From positions 1,124,501-1,188,500 of the forward strand of contig NZ_CM001240.1 of NCBI RefSeq assembly GCF_000230835.1: a DNA stretch of 64,000 bases. Direction: 5' to 3'. Origin of the DNA: Clostridium sp. DL-VIII (GTDB taxonomy: Bacteria > Bacillota > Clostridia > Clostridiales > Clostridiaceae). The position numbers and the translations under genes are program-made. Under the pieces are notes generated by a model. That model worked only from the letters and a program-made list of their open reading frames with translations, did no database searches and was not told the DNA's origin. This document shows, piece after piece, positions 47,002 through 55,768 of this stretch (position 1 is its first letter; every line of letters starts with the position of its first letter).

Positions 47002-47775
47002 ATGAAGGGATGTACTCTAGGGATTGATTCGGGATCAACAACTACTAAGGGTGTGGTATTTGATGGCAGGAATATTATCAAAAAAGTTATTATTAAAACT
47101 TCAGCAAAACCAAAGGAAAGTATCTATAAAATTTATAAGGAACTTTATTCTGAAGAGGTTAAATATACTATAGCTACAGGGTATGGCAGAGATTTATTAA
47201 AAGAGACTGATAAAACTGTTACTGAAATAACCTGTCATGCTCAGGGAGCAGCTTTCTTAAATCCAACTATTAGAGGTGTTATAGATATTGGCGGGCAGGA
47301 TTCAAAAGCTATTTTGCTAGATAACTCTTTGAATGTTATAGATTTTGTAATGAATGATAAATGTGCTGCTGGAACTGGTAGATTTGTTGAGGTTATGATG
47401 AGAATTTTAGAAGAAGATATTGATAATATTGATGAATTTGTTAAGGATAAAAACCCAGTAAATATATCTAGCATGTGTACTGTTTTTGCAGAAAGTGAAA
47501 TTATCAGCCTTTTGGCAAAAGATGTGGATAGGGGAGATATTGCTTCTGGGATTATCCATTCCGTTTGTAAGAGAACAGCTAATTTTGCACAAAAACTTAA
47601 TTTAGATCAGGATATATTCTTTAGTGGAGGCTTGGCAGCTTCAGAAATATTTAGAGCAACCCTTGAAGAATATCTTAACAAAAAAGTAATAACAAATGTT
47701 TTAAGCCAATATGCTGGTGCAATTGGTGCAGCGGTTATTGGTTATAAAAAGATTGAGTCACAATCAAAAAAATAG
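47002..47775 (+). CDS. Acyl-CoA dehydratase activase-type ATPase (YjiL-like)
   Basis: This 257-residue ASKHA-fold ATPase has the phosphate motifs GIDSGSTTTKG (residues 7-17) and DIGGQDSK near 95. Cysteines in NDKCAAGTGRF and SSMCTVF bind the shared [4Fe-4S] cluster at the dimer interface. It drives electrons, with ATP hydrolysis, into the double-cubane protein encoded at 45396. AAGGAGAGG precedes the ATG. A palindromic element of 198 bases separates the two partner genes. Confidence 0.92.
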   Translation: MKGCTLGIDSGSTTTKGVVFDGRNIIKKVIIKTSAKPKESIYKIYKELYSEEVKYTIATGYGRDLLKETDKTVTEITCHAQGAAFLNPTIRGVIDIGGQDSKAILLDNSLNVIDFVMNDKCAAGTGRFVEVMMRILEEDIDNIDEFVKDKNPVNISSMCTVFAESEIISLLAKDVDRGDIASGIIHSVCKRTANFAQKLNLDQDIFFSGGLAASEIFRATLEEYLNKKVITNVLSQYAGAIGAAVIGYKKIESQSKK

Positions 47776-47854
47776 CAAGTCTACATGTGTTAACAAATAA
47801 TGAAAGGGATTATACAAAAAAATAATTTTCAGGTGTAGTTAAAAGGTAAATATT

Positions 47855-48439
47855 ATGAAAATAAATTTGATTTTATTGGCAGCAGGTAATAGTAATAGAT
47901 TTAAAGGAAATAAATTACTAGCTACAGTTAATAATAAACCAATGTATATGAATATTATGGAGAAGGTTTTAAAAATAAATTTTAATAAAATTATATTAGT
48001 TACTAAGTATGAAGAAATTAAGGAGGCCTTGCTAGAGCGTAATGTAGAAGTGATCATGAATTATAATAATGAACTTGGAATATCTCATTCAATTAAACTT
48101 GGAATACAGAAATATCAGGATGTAGATGCTTATATGTTTATGGTATGCGATCAACCATTTATAACCTTGGATAGCATAAAAGCATTAATAGATTTATATA
48201 TGAAAAGTAATAAGGGATTAGCTTGTTTACAATATGGAGACAATTTAGGAAACCCAGCTATTTTTTCAAAAAAGTATAAAAATGATTTGATAAACTTAAA
48301 TGGAGACATTGGCGGGAAGTATATAATAAATAGAAATTTAGATGATTTAGTAAGATTTGAAATTCATGATAAATTGGAGATAACAGATATTGATACAAGA
48401 AAAGAATTAGAGAATATAAAACAAATAGAGATAAATTAA
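47855..48439 (+). CDS. mocA: MocA-like molybdenum cofactor nucleotidyltransferase
   Basis: This 194-residue NTP-transferase-fold protein has the N-terminal signature LLAAGNSNRFKGNKLL and the metal aspartate in MVCDQPF. LGNPAIF and GDIGGKYI are also typical. MocA attaches CMP to molybdopterin. The YgfJ-like branch, found with yqeB and yqeC, is thought to serve selenium-dependent hydroxylases. The Shine-Dalgarno sequence is weak (AAAAGGT). Confidence 0.87.
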   Translation: MKINLILLAAGNSNRFKGNKLLATVNNKPMYMNIMEKVLKINFNKIILVTKYEEIKEALLERNVEVIMNYNNELGISHSIKLGIQKYQDVDAYMFMVCDQPFITLDSIKALIDLYMKSNKGLACLQYGDNLGNPAIFSKKYKNDLINLNGDIGGKYIINRNLDDLVRFEIHDKLEITDIDTRKELENIKQIEIN

Positions 48440-48731
48440 AGGAATGACATGTTATTGTGGGTGCTATAAGAAATTTTGCAAAAAGATAATACGTTGATTG
48501 TCAAAATTTATAGAATGCGGATGGTAAGTGTGATAAAATAAATTTAGAAATACTAAATTTATTTATTGAGACTAATTAAGACATAATCAAAAATTGACAT
48601 AGAATATTTAAAATCAAAGTATCCGCTAAACGTATATTAATAAATGCTTAGTGGATATTTTAATGTGTAAGGTTTATTAATGAAATATGGGAATTAACAA
48701 TTGAATGTAAAAATAATATTTTTACATATGA
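48440..48731. other. AT-rich intergenic region with hairpins
   Basis: No gene is visible. There is a perfect 11-base inverted repeat at about 48538-48564 (AATAAATTTAG and its inverse) and a palindrome near 48704-48726 (ATGTAAAAAT and its inverse). The terminator at 48620 is listed separately. Confidence 0.4.
48620..48660 (+). terminator. Hairpin downstream of mocA
   Basis: TATCCGCTAA at 48620-48629 pairs with TTAGTGGATA at 48648-48657 and is followed by a short T run. Confidence 0.45.
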
Positions 48732-48893
48732 ATAAGGCATATGAAAGAAAACAACAAGTCCAAATATGCCGATAATATTTTTCATCAGACAAGGAATTAA
48801 ATTGCGCATGCAATTTAACCTCCTTGTTATAGTTCTTCTGATGATGAAAAATAGTCAGGCAAATTGACTTGTTATTTTTTTGATAATGCCTAA
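48732..48893. repeat. MITE-like element with long arms (AAGGCAT family, 162 bases)
   Basis: The outer ends share AAGGCAT, AACAAGTC and a GCC step with the elements at 12170 and 45322. The arms continue inward for about 80 bases, for example TTTTTCATCAG against CTGATGATGAAAAA, and TTAAATTGC against GCAATTTAA. The right end stops just before the GGAGG of the next gene. Confidence 0.65.
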
Positions 48894-48911
48894 AATGGAG
48901 GTAAGAAGAAT

Positions 48912-49712
48912 TTGTTTACGATTAAGAATTATGTGGTAGCAGAAAACCTAGAGCAGGCTTATGAGCTAAATCAGAAAAAGAATAATACTATTTTAGGCGG
49001 GATAGCTTGGCTCAAAATGGGAAATCGTAATATTGATACAGCAATTGATTTATCTAAACTTGGACTAGATAAGATTGAAGAAGATGAGGAAGCTTTTAAA
49101 ATAGGATGCATGTGCACATTAAGAGATTTAGAAGTACATAAAACTTTAAATTCTTATTTCAATGGTGCAATAACTAAATCATTAATTCATATAGTTGGAG
49201 TACAATTTAGAAATTGTGCAACTATTGGCGGAAGTATTTATTCACGTTTTGGTTTTTCTGATATTTTAACAGTATTAACGGCTTTAGATGCTTATGTAGA
49301 GCTTTATAAAGGCGGGATAATTCATTTAGATGTATATAAGGATATGCAATATGATAATGATATTTTATTAAGAATAATAATAAAAAAAGATTCTAGATTA
49401 GTATCATATTTAACACATAGAATGAGTGCAACAGATATTCCAACATTAGCAGTTGCGGTTTCCAGAAATGAAGGTAAATGGAGAGTAGTATTAGGTGCCA
49501 GACCTCAGAAGGCAATGTCAGTCAAGCATTCAGAAGAGATACTCAGTGAAATTCCAAGTAGAGAAGAAATTGAGTCTTTATTGAACAGAATAATTAAAAA
49601 TGTTAAATTTGAAAGCAATATGAGAGGAAGCAAAGAATATAGACAAATTCTAGCTAAAGTACTTGTTAACAGAGCAATAGAGGAAATCACGGGAGGCACT
49701 TATGCAAATTAA
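48912..49712 (+). CDS. Molybdenum hydroxylase FAD-binding subunit, divergent (set 5)
   Basis: This 266-residue protein matches the FAD-subunit family by length and by VGVQFRNCATIGGS near residue 97, but it differs at key places. The usual AGGTD loop reads LGGIAW, and the usual NASPAGD stretch reads YSRFGFSD. It starts at TTG 48912, with GGAGG nine bases upstream. It is the first gene of the set 5 operon and overlaps the FeS gene by 11 bases. Altered FAD contacts may mean a different acceptor or redox tuning. Confidence 0.82.
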   Translation: MFTIKNYVVAENLEQAYELNQKKNNTILGGIAWLKMGNRNIDTAIDLSKLGLDKIEEDEEAFKIGCMCTLRDLEVHKTLNSYFNGAITKSLIHIVGVQFRNCATIGGSIYSRFGFSDILTVLTALDAYVELYKGGIIHLDVYKDMQYDNDILLRIIIKKDSRLVSYLTHRMSATDIPTLAVAVSRNEGKWRVVLGARPQKAMSVKHSEEILSEIPSREEIESLLNRIIKNVKFESNMRGSKEYRQILAKVLVNRAIEEITGGTYAN

Positions 49713-50148
49713 ATTATGGATAAATAATAAGTTGTTTGAAGATGATATACAGGCTGATATGCTGCTAATTGATTATTTAAGAAGCAAGGGCTTTTATAGT
49801 GTTAAAAGAGGATGTGAAACTGCAAATTGTGGTTTATGTACTGTACATCTAGAAGGAAGACCAATTTTATCTTGCAGCACTTTAGTCATGAAGGTAAATG
49901 GATTTCATGTAACAACACTTGAAGGGCTGCAAGATGAGGCAGAAGAATTTGGTGCATTTATGGCGGATCAAGGAGCAGAACAATGTGGATTCTGTAGTCC
50001 AGGTTTTGTAATGAATATTTTAGCAATGAAGAAAGAACTGAAAAATCCAACTGAAGAAGAAATTAAACAATATCTTGTAGGAAATTTGTGCCGATGCACA
50101 GGATATATGAGCCAGTTAAGAGCAGTGAAAAAATATTTGAATATGTAG
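49702..50148 (+). CDS. Molybdenum hydroxylase 2Fe-2S subunit (set 5)
   Basis: This 148-residue iron-sulfur subunit is divergent but complete. The first cluster motif reads CETANCGLC instead of CGEGECGAC. The second cluster motifs are QCGFC and CRCTGY. GGGAGGC precedes the ATG, inside the end of the FAD-subunit gene. Confidence 0.9.
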   Translation: MQIKLWINNKLFEDDIQADMLLIDYLRSKGFYSVKRGCETANCGLCTVHLEGRPILSCSTLVMKVNGFHVTTLEGLQDEAEEFGAFMADQGAEQCGFCSPGFVMNILAMKKELKNPTEEEIKQYLVGNLCRCTGYMSQLRAVKKYLNM

Positions 50149-50210
50149 CTGATAATGTTGGAGCGTAGTTGAAATTATACAGAAAAGTTTGTTAAATAAG
50201 GAGAATTAAG

Positions 50211-52487
50211 ATGAGTTTTGTAAACAAGGGGATAAGAAAAAAAGATGCAATGTCGCTTGTAACAGGTAAGCCAGTGTATACAGATGATATAGCACCAAGT
50301 AATTGTTTAATTGTAAAAGTTCTAAGAAGTCCACATGCTCATGCTTCAGTGGAAGATATTAATATAGAAATAGCTAATAAAGTACCAGGGATTGAATGTA
50401 TCTTAACCTATAAAGATGTTCCTAAATCTAGATTCACTATGGCAGGGCAATCTTATCCGGAGCCAAGCCCTTATGATAGATTAATTTTAGATAAAAAAAT
50501 TAGATGCGTTGGAGATCCTGTTGCAATAGTTGCAGGTATTGATAATAAATGTGTAGATAAAGCATTAAAACTAATTAAAGTAAAATATGAGGTTTTAGAT
50601 GCTATATTGGATTTTAGAGAAGCTAAGGACAATAAGATTTTAGTGCATCCAGAGGAAGATTTTAAGGTGTTATGTGATGTTGGAGCAAACGCTAAAAGAA
50701 ATATCTGCTCGTGTGATGAACTCGAAATTGGAAATGTAGAACAAGAATTAAGCAAATGTGACTACGTAATTGAACAAACTTATCATACAAAAGCTAACAG
50801 CCAGGCCATGATGGAGACTTTTAGAACCTTTACTGAGTTGGATACTTATGGAAGATTAAATATAACAAGTTCAACTCAAATTCCTTTCCACGTAAGAAGA
50901 ATATTATCAAATGCCCTTGAAATACCAAAATCTAAAATAAGAGTAATTAAACCGAGAATCGGTGGAGGTTTTGGTGCTAAGCAAAGTGTTGTAGCAGAAA
51001 TTTTTCCTGCTATGGTAACCTTGAAAACAGGAAAACCAGCTAAAATGATTTTTACTAGAAAAGAAAGTATGACTAACGGAAGTCCTAGACATGAAATGGA
51101 GATAAAAGTCAGGCTGGGTGCAGACAAAAATGGTGTGATTAAAGCTATAGATGTATACACATTATCAAATGCAGGAGCATACGGTGAACATGGACCAACT
51201 ACAGTTGGACTATCTGGACATAAATCGATGCCGCTTTATGGTAAAGTTAATGCATATAGATTTAATTTTGATGTTGTTTATTCAAATACAATGGGTGGAG
51301 GAGCTTATAGAGGATATGGAGCAACACAAGGAATATTTGCATTAGAATCTGCAGTTAATGAATTAGCAGCCAAGCTTAATATGGATCCAATTAAGATAAG
51401 AGAAATTAACATGGTAAAAGAAGGACAAGTTATGCCTGCTTATTATAATGAAACAGCTAATAGTTGTGCGTTAGATAAGTGCTTAGAAAAAGCAAAAGAA
51501 ATGATTGACTGGGATAAAAAATATCCATGCAGAGATATGGAAAATGGAAAAGTGAGATCAGTAGGTGTTGCTATGGCTATGCAGGGATCAGGAATATCTA
51601 ATGTAGATACTGCAGCGGTTGAAATAAAGTTAAATGATGATGGTTTTTACACATTAATGATAGGTGCATCAGAAATGGGAATGGGTTGTGATACAATACT
51701 TGCTCAGATGGCAGCAGACTGTTTAGATTGTGCTATTGACAACATAATTGTCCATGGAGTTGATACAGACCAATCACCTTATGATACAGGTTCTTATGCT
51801 TCAAGTACCACTTATATTACTGGTGGGGCAGTAGTGAAGACCTGTGAGACATTAAGAAAAAAGATAATTGAAGAAAGTTCTAAGTTACTTAACTGCTTAG
51901 CAGAAAATTTAGATTTTGATGGTGAAAAGATATTTTCACTTGAAGATAATAAAAGTATTACTTTAAAGGAATTAGCTAATGCCACATATATTGCAGGAAG
52001 TAGTATGTTAAGTGCTAGTGAATCAAATTCTTCGCTGATTTCACCACCACCGTTTATGGTTGGAATCGTAGAAACTGAAATAGATAAATTAACAGGAAAG
52101 CTTGAAATAATAGATTATGTTGCAGTTGTAGACTGCGGAACTGTTATAAATCCAAATCTTGCGCGAATTCAAACTGAAGGTGGAATAGTCCAAGGAATAG
52201 GAATGGCTTTATATGAGGATATTACATATGACAAGAATGGCAGGATGAGAAATGATTCCTTCCTGCAATATAAAATACCAACTCGTCTTGATGTAGGTAA
52301 TATAAGAGTAGAATTTGAAAGCAGTTTCGAACCAACAGGACCATTTGGCGCAAAATCAATAGGTGAAATTGTAATAAATACACCATCTCCAGCTTTGGCT
52401 AATGCAGTTTACAATGCTACAAAAGTAAATATAAGAACATTACCAATAACAGCAGAGAAAATAGTTATGGGAATGCTTGAAAAATAA
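50211..52487 (+). CDS. Molybdenum hydroxylase molybdopterin subunit, divergent (set 5)
   Basis: This 758-residue catalytic subunit has GGGFGAKQS near residue 252 where others have GGGFGGK, and GGGAYRGYGATQ near 362 where others have AFRGFG. At about residue 485 it has SEMGMGCD, where the other sets have GQG. The glutamine that normally lies next to the molybdenum is therefore methionine. The catalytic region GPFGAKSIGEIV near residue 710 keeps the glutamate. It lies among selenium maturation genes and may be selenium-dependent. The substrate is likely different from those of sets 1-4. Confidence 0.88.
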   Translation: MSFVNKGIRKKDAMSLVTGKPVYTDDIAPSNCLIVKVLRSPHAHASVEDINIEIANKVPGIECILTYKDVPKSRFTMAGQSYPEPSPYDRLILDKKIRCVGDPVAIVAGIDNKCVDKALKLIKVKYEVLDAILDFREAKDNKILVHPEEDFKVLCDVGANAKRNICSCDELEIGNVEQELSKCDYVIEQTYHTKANSQAMMETFRTFTELDTYGRLNITSSTQIPFHVRRILSNALEIPKSKIRVIKPRIGGGFGAKQSVVAEIFPAMVTLKTGKPAKMIFTRKESMTNGSPRHEMEIKVRLGADKNGVIKAIDVYTLSNAGAYGEHGPTTVGLSGHKSMPLYGKVNAYRFNFDVVYSNTMGGGAYRGYGATQGIFALESAVNELAAKLNMDPIKIREINMVKEGQVMPAYYNETANSCALDKCLEKAKEMIDWDKKYPCRDMENGKVRSVGVAMAMQGSGISNVDTAAVEIKLNDDGFYTLMIGASEMGMGCDTILAQMAADCLDCAIDNIIVHGVDTDQSPYDTGSYASSTTYITGGAVVKTCETLRKKIIEESSKLLNCLAENLDFDGEKIFSLEDNKSITLKELANATYIAGSSMLSASESNSSLISPPPFMVGIVETEIDKLTGKLEIIDYVAVVDCGTVINPNLARIQTEGGIVQGIGMALYEDITYDKNGRMRNDSFLQYKIPTRLDVGNIRVEFESSFEPTGPFGAKSIGEIVINTPSPALANAVYNATKVNIRTLPITAEKIVMGMLEK

Positions 52488-52511
52488 GAGCATCCATATT
52501 ATTATAAGTTA

Positions 52512-52556
52512 AACTAAGATTAAGAGGCAGAATAGGCTTATGCTTTAATCTTAGTT
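52512..52556 (+). terminator. Terminator-like hairpin after set 5
   Basis: AACTAAGATTAA and its exact inverse, 52512-52523 and 52545-52556, form a twelve-pair stem followed by AAATTTT. It separates set 5 from the XdhC-like gene, which has its own strong ribosome-binding site. Confidence 0.55.
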
Positions 52557-52601
52557 AAATTTTAATAAGCAATTATAGATAATTATAAAGGGGGCAAGGA
52601 G

Positions 52602-53645
52602 ATGAAAAAATTTTTCTATAATAAATTGGCACATTTGTTGAAGGTAAATGGGGAAGTTCATGTTATTACAATAATGAGTGGTGAATATAACGGGAAAAGT
52701 ATTATAGGAGAAAAGCTCGTAAAGAGCAAAGATACTATATTCATGGAAAGTGAAAGTATTTCAGAGTTTTGGAAGAAAATTTTAAATAATGTTAATTTAA
52801 ATAAAGGAACATATACAGCAGTATTAGATGATGAGACAGAAGTATTTATAGAGTATATTTTGGATAAACCTAATCTAATTATTTGCGGTGGAGGACATAT
52901 TGCATTGCCTTTGTGTAATATAGGAAAGATGCTGGAGTTTAAGACAACTATAATTGATGACAGAATTCAGTTTGGGAGTGCTGAAAGATTTCCTATGGCA
53001 GATCGAGTTTTATGTAAAGATTTTAATGAAGCAATAGAAGAAGTAAAACCTAATAAGAGCACTTATTTTGTTATTGTTACAAGAGGGCATAAAGACGATA
53101 GAAAATGCTTAGAAAAGATATTAACAAAGGATTTCTTTTATGTTGGGATGATTGGTAGTAAAAGCAAAGTTGCCTTTGTCATTAATAATATGTTAGCAAA
53201 TGGATATACAAAAGAGCAAATAGAAAAGGTACATACACCAATTGGACTTAATATTGGAGGTCAGACTCCAGCCGAAATAGCTGTAAGTATTGCTGGGGAA
53301 ATAATTTTAGAAAAGAATAAAATAGAGACAGGTAACATAGATGAAGATATTTTAAATCCAATTTGTAATAGAAAGGAACCTATGGTGCTTGCAACGATAA
53401 TTGAAAAACATGGTTCTTCTCCCAGAGGAGTTGGAACTAAGATGCTTATATATGAGAATAGAGAATTTAGTGGAACCATAGGTGGAGGAAGCGTAGAAAA
53501 TGCTGTTTATGAACTAGCTTTAGATCTTATTAAAAGGAAAGAGTCACTTGTAGAAAGTTATAATCTATCAAATTCAGCAGCATCAAAGCTTGGGATGGCT
53601 TGTGGAGGGAATATAAAAGTTTTATTTGAGTATATAGATATCTAA
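52602..53645 (+). CDS. XdhC/CoxI-family maturation protein with swapped domain order
   Basis: This 347-residue protein is related to XdhC, which binds molybdenum cofactor and prepares it for xanthine dehydrogenase. A Rossmann-type domain comes first (about residues 90-215, with LIICGGGHIALPL, VTRGHKDD and VGMIGSKSK). The XdhC_CoxI part comes last (about 258-347, with IEKHGSSPRGVGTKML, GTIGGGSVE and LGMACGG). In classical XdhC the CoxI part is N-terminal. The GGGGGCAAGGAG before the ATG is strong. It presumably serves the hydroxylases of this island. Confidence 0.87.
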   Translation: MKKFFYNKLAHLLKVNGEVHVITIMSGEYNGKSIIGEKLVKSKDTIFMESESISEFWKKILNNVNLNKGTYTAVLDDETEVFIEYILDKPNLIICGGGHIALPLCNIGKMLEFKTTIIDDRIQFGSAERFPMADRVLCKDFNEAIEEVKPNKSTYFVIVTRGHKDDRKCLEKILTKDFFYVGMIGSKSKVAFVINNMLANGYTKEQIEKVHTPIGLNIGGQTPAEIAVSIAGEIILEKNKIETGNIDEDILNPICNRKEPMVLATIIEKHGSSPRGVGTKMLIYENREFSGTIGGGSVENAVYELALDLIKRKESLVESYNLSNSAASKLGMACGGNIKVLFEYIDI

Positions 53646-53673
53646 CTTTAAAATTAATCTTATGTGGTAGCTT

Positions 53674-53949
53674 ACCGAAATCACATACATTTTTATTCCG
53701 CAGGACTTATGAAATTTTCGCTGAAAGTTCTAAATGCGAGCATGCACCCATTTCTGCATGCTCCCGAAACAAGTTCGTGACAAGCAGCAAATGGAACAAA
53801 CATTAGAGGAAACTCGACTCACATTCATTCGCTGAGTACTCACAGAGTAAGCGACCATCATCAAATCATAGATTTGGGTTCTCTGCTTAAGCACTTTTAG
53901 CAGCTCAATTTCAAATGCCTGCTTCACAAAAATGTATATGATTTCTAGT
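53674..53949. repeat. Long imperfect palindromic element (276 bases), related to the one at 46585
   Basis: The outer arms, 53674 onward and up to 53949, are inverted copies (ACCGAAATCACATACATTTT against a similar inverse). The interior contains GCATGCTCCCGAAACAAG and GTGACAAGC from 53756, which match the loop of the element at 46585. The rest of the 538-base gap up to 54183 contains an AT-rich inverted repeat near 53970-54006 and nothing else recognised. Confidence 0.6.
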
Positions 53950-54183
53950 ATAGATACACACAAAAGTTTAACTTAACATAGATAATTATTCTATATAAGT
54001 TAAGTTTATAATTATTTTATCTATAGATATCCAATTTAAGACTTTGACATATACATTGGCGTAAGAACTATAAATTAAAAGACTTCTACAATGTTATAAA
54101 TTTACTTTTTGATTTGGGTATCTATATACGAGGATTATTGGCTAGCTATGGAGAGACATATAAGGAAAAAGGAGGCAGAAGAT

Positions 54184-55209
54184 ATGAAGATGATAAAGAC
54201 AACAGAGGCTGTTGGTAATGTGTTATGTCATGATGTTACTCAGATAATAAAAGGAGTAAGTAAAGGAGTTGCCTTCAAGAAAGGTCATATTATAAAAGAG
54301 GAAGATATTCCGGTGTTACTTTCCTTAGGAAAAGATAATATCTACATATGGGAAAAAAATGAGAAGATGATGCATGAAAATGAAGCAGCAGATGTTTTAT
54401 TTAGGATATGCAGAGGAAAAAATATAAGTGGAACTGAAGTAAAAGAAGGCAAAGTTGAACTTATATCAGAGGTGGATGGAATTCTACAAGTTGATGTAGA
54501 AAGGTTAAATAAGATTAATTCCTTGGGAGAAATTATAGTTTCAACTCGCCATAGAAACTTTCCAGTTAAAAAAGGGGATAAATTAGCAGGAACTAAAATT
54601 ATACCTCTTGTTATAGAAAAAGAAAAAATGAAGGAAGCTGAGAAAATAGCTTCAGATGAACCGCTGCTCAATGTTATTGAATTTAGTAAAAAGAAAGTCG
54701 GCATTGTTACTACTGGGAATGAAATTTTTTATGGAAGAATTAATGATACCTTTGGCCCTGTTATAATAGAGAAATTATCAGAATATGAGGTTGAAATTTT
54801 AGGACAGGAAATAGTTAATGATAATCTTGAAAATATAACTGGAGCTATTGATAAGTTTTTAAAAATGGGTGCAGACATGATAATTTGCACAGGAGGCATG
54901 AGCGTTGATCCAGATGATTTAACACCAAGTGCCATAAAAAGAACAGATGCTGAGATTATATCTTATGGTGCGCCAGTACTTCCAGGAGCAATGTTTTTAT
55001 TAGCCTATTATAAAGATAATATTCCAATAGTTGGCTTGCCGGGCTGCGTAATGTATTCTAAGCGCACAATTTTTGACTTAGTTCTACCAAGAATAATGGC
55101 AGATATAAAGTTATACGATAAAGACTTAATTGAAATGGGGCATGGAGGTCTATGTTTATCATGTAATGTATGCACGTTTCCTAATTGTGGATTTGGAAAA
55201 GGAATGTAA
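54184..55209 (+). CDS. MoeA-like molybdopterin-binding protein with cysteine-rich tail
   Basis: This 341-residue protein has a MoeA/MogA-type molybdopterin-binding domain in its second half (GIVTTGNEIFYG near residue 177; TGGMSVDPDDLTP near 237; GLPGCVMY near 283). Such proteins insert molybdate into molybdopterin. The C-terminus ends in a cysteine-rich run, CLSCNVCTFPNCGFGKG, that ordinary MoeA lacks and that could bind metal or selenium. ATG 54184 follows AAGGAGGC; earlier in-frame starts have poor sites. moaC and moaA follow. Confidence 0.88.
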   Translation: MKMIKTTEAVGNVLCHDVTQIIKGVSKGVAFKKGHIIKEEDIPVLLSLGKDNIYIWEKNEKMMHENEAADVLFRICRGKNISGTEVKEGKVELISEVDGILQVDVERLNKINSLGEIIVSTRHRNFPVKKGDKLAGTKIIPLVIEKEKMKEAEKIASDEPLLNVIEFSKKKVGIVTTGNEIFYGRINDTFGPVIIEKLSEYEVEILGQEIVNDNLENITGAIDKFLKMGADMIICTGGMSVDPDDLTPSAIKRTDAEIISYGAPVLPGAMFLLAYYKDNIPIVGLPGCVMYSKRTIFDLVLPRIMADIKLYDKDLIEMGHGGLCLSCNVCTFPNCGFGKGM

Positions 55210-55224
55210 GAAAGGGTGATAAAT

Positions 55225-55707
55225 ATGGGATTAAATCATTTTGATAGTAATGGAAATGCAATTATGGTAGATGTAACTGAAAAGGAAGTTACAGAAAGAT
55301 TAGCCATTGCAAAAGGAAAAATAAAAGTAAATAAGGATGTATTTGAAGCAATAAAAAATGGAACTGCTAAAAAAGGCGATGTTTTAGGAGTTGCAAGGGT
55401 TGCTGGAATTATGGCCACTAAGAGAACAGCAGATTTAATACCAATGTGCCATGTTCTAATGATTACTAAAAGCAGCATTGAATTTGAAATGCATGAAGAG
55501 GAACTTGAAGTTGAAGCAGCCTGTACTGTTAAGATAAGTGGCAAGACAGGGGTTGAAATGGAAGCTTTAACTGGTGTAACAGTAGCACTGCTTACAATTT
55601 ACGATATGTGTAAGGCCATGGATAAAACTATGGAAATAGGTGAAGTATATCTATACAAGAAAACAGGCGGTAAAAGCGGGGATATAGAAAATAAAAGTAT
55701 ATTATAG
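55225..55707 (+). CDS. moaC: Cyclic pyranopterin monophosphate synthase
   Basis: MoaC converts the MoaA product to cyclic pyranopterin monophosphate, the second half of step one of molybdenum cofactor synthesis. The 160-residue protein has the signatures [20 protein letters not shown] and [12 protein letters not shown] 55225 is preceded by AAAGGGTG, which contains an unneeded in-frame GTG. It starts 15 bases after the MoeA-like gene. Confidence 0.95.
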   Translation: MGLNHFDSNGNAIMVDVTEKEVTERLAIAKGKIKVNKDVFEAIKNGTAKKGDVLGVARVAGIMATKRTADLIPMCHVLMITKSSIEFEMHEEELEVEAACTVKISGKTGVEMEALTGVTVALLTIYDMCKAMDKTMEIGEVYLYKKTGGKSGDIENKSIL

Positions 55708-55768
55708 AAAGCGTAGTCATTAGCTGGGATAAAATTCAAATGAAGATAAATAGGGAGGAGTGCAGATT

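Noticed and set aside
53730..53963. Minus-strand 77-codon open frame
   Set aside because: It lies inside the long palindromic element and has no ribosome-binding site. It is a by-product of the repeat.
54044..54074. Promoter for the MoeA-moaC-moaA genes (TTGACA and TATAAA)
   Set aside because: The spacing is 19 bases, too long for confidence, and no other signal supports it.
53950..54183. Molybdenum cofactor riboswitch before the moa genes
   Set aside because: I could not find the conserved stems or loops of that RNA. Only an AT-rich inverted repeat is visible.
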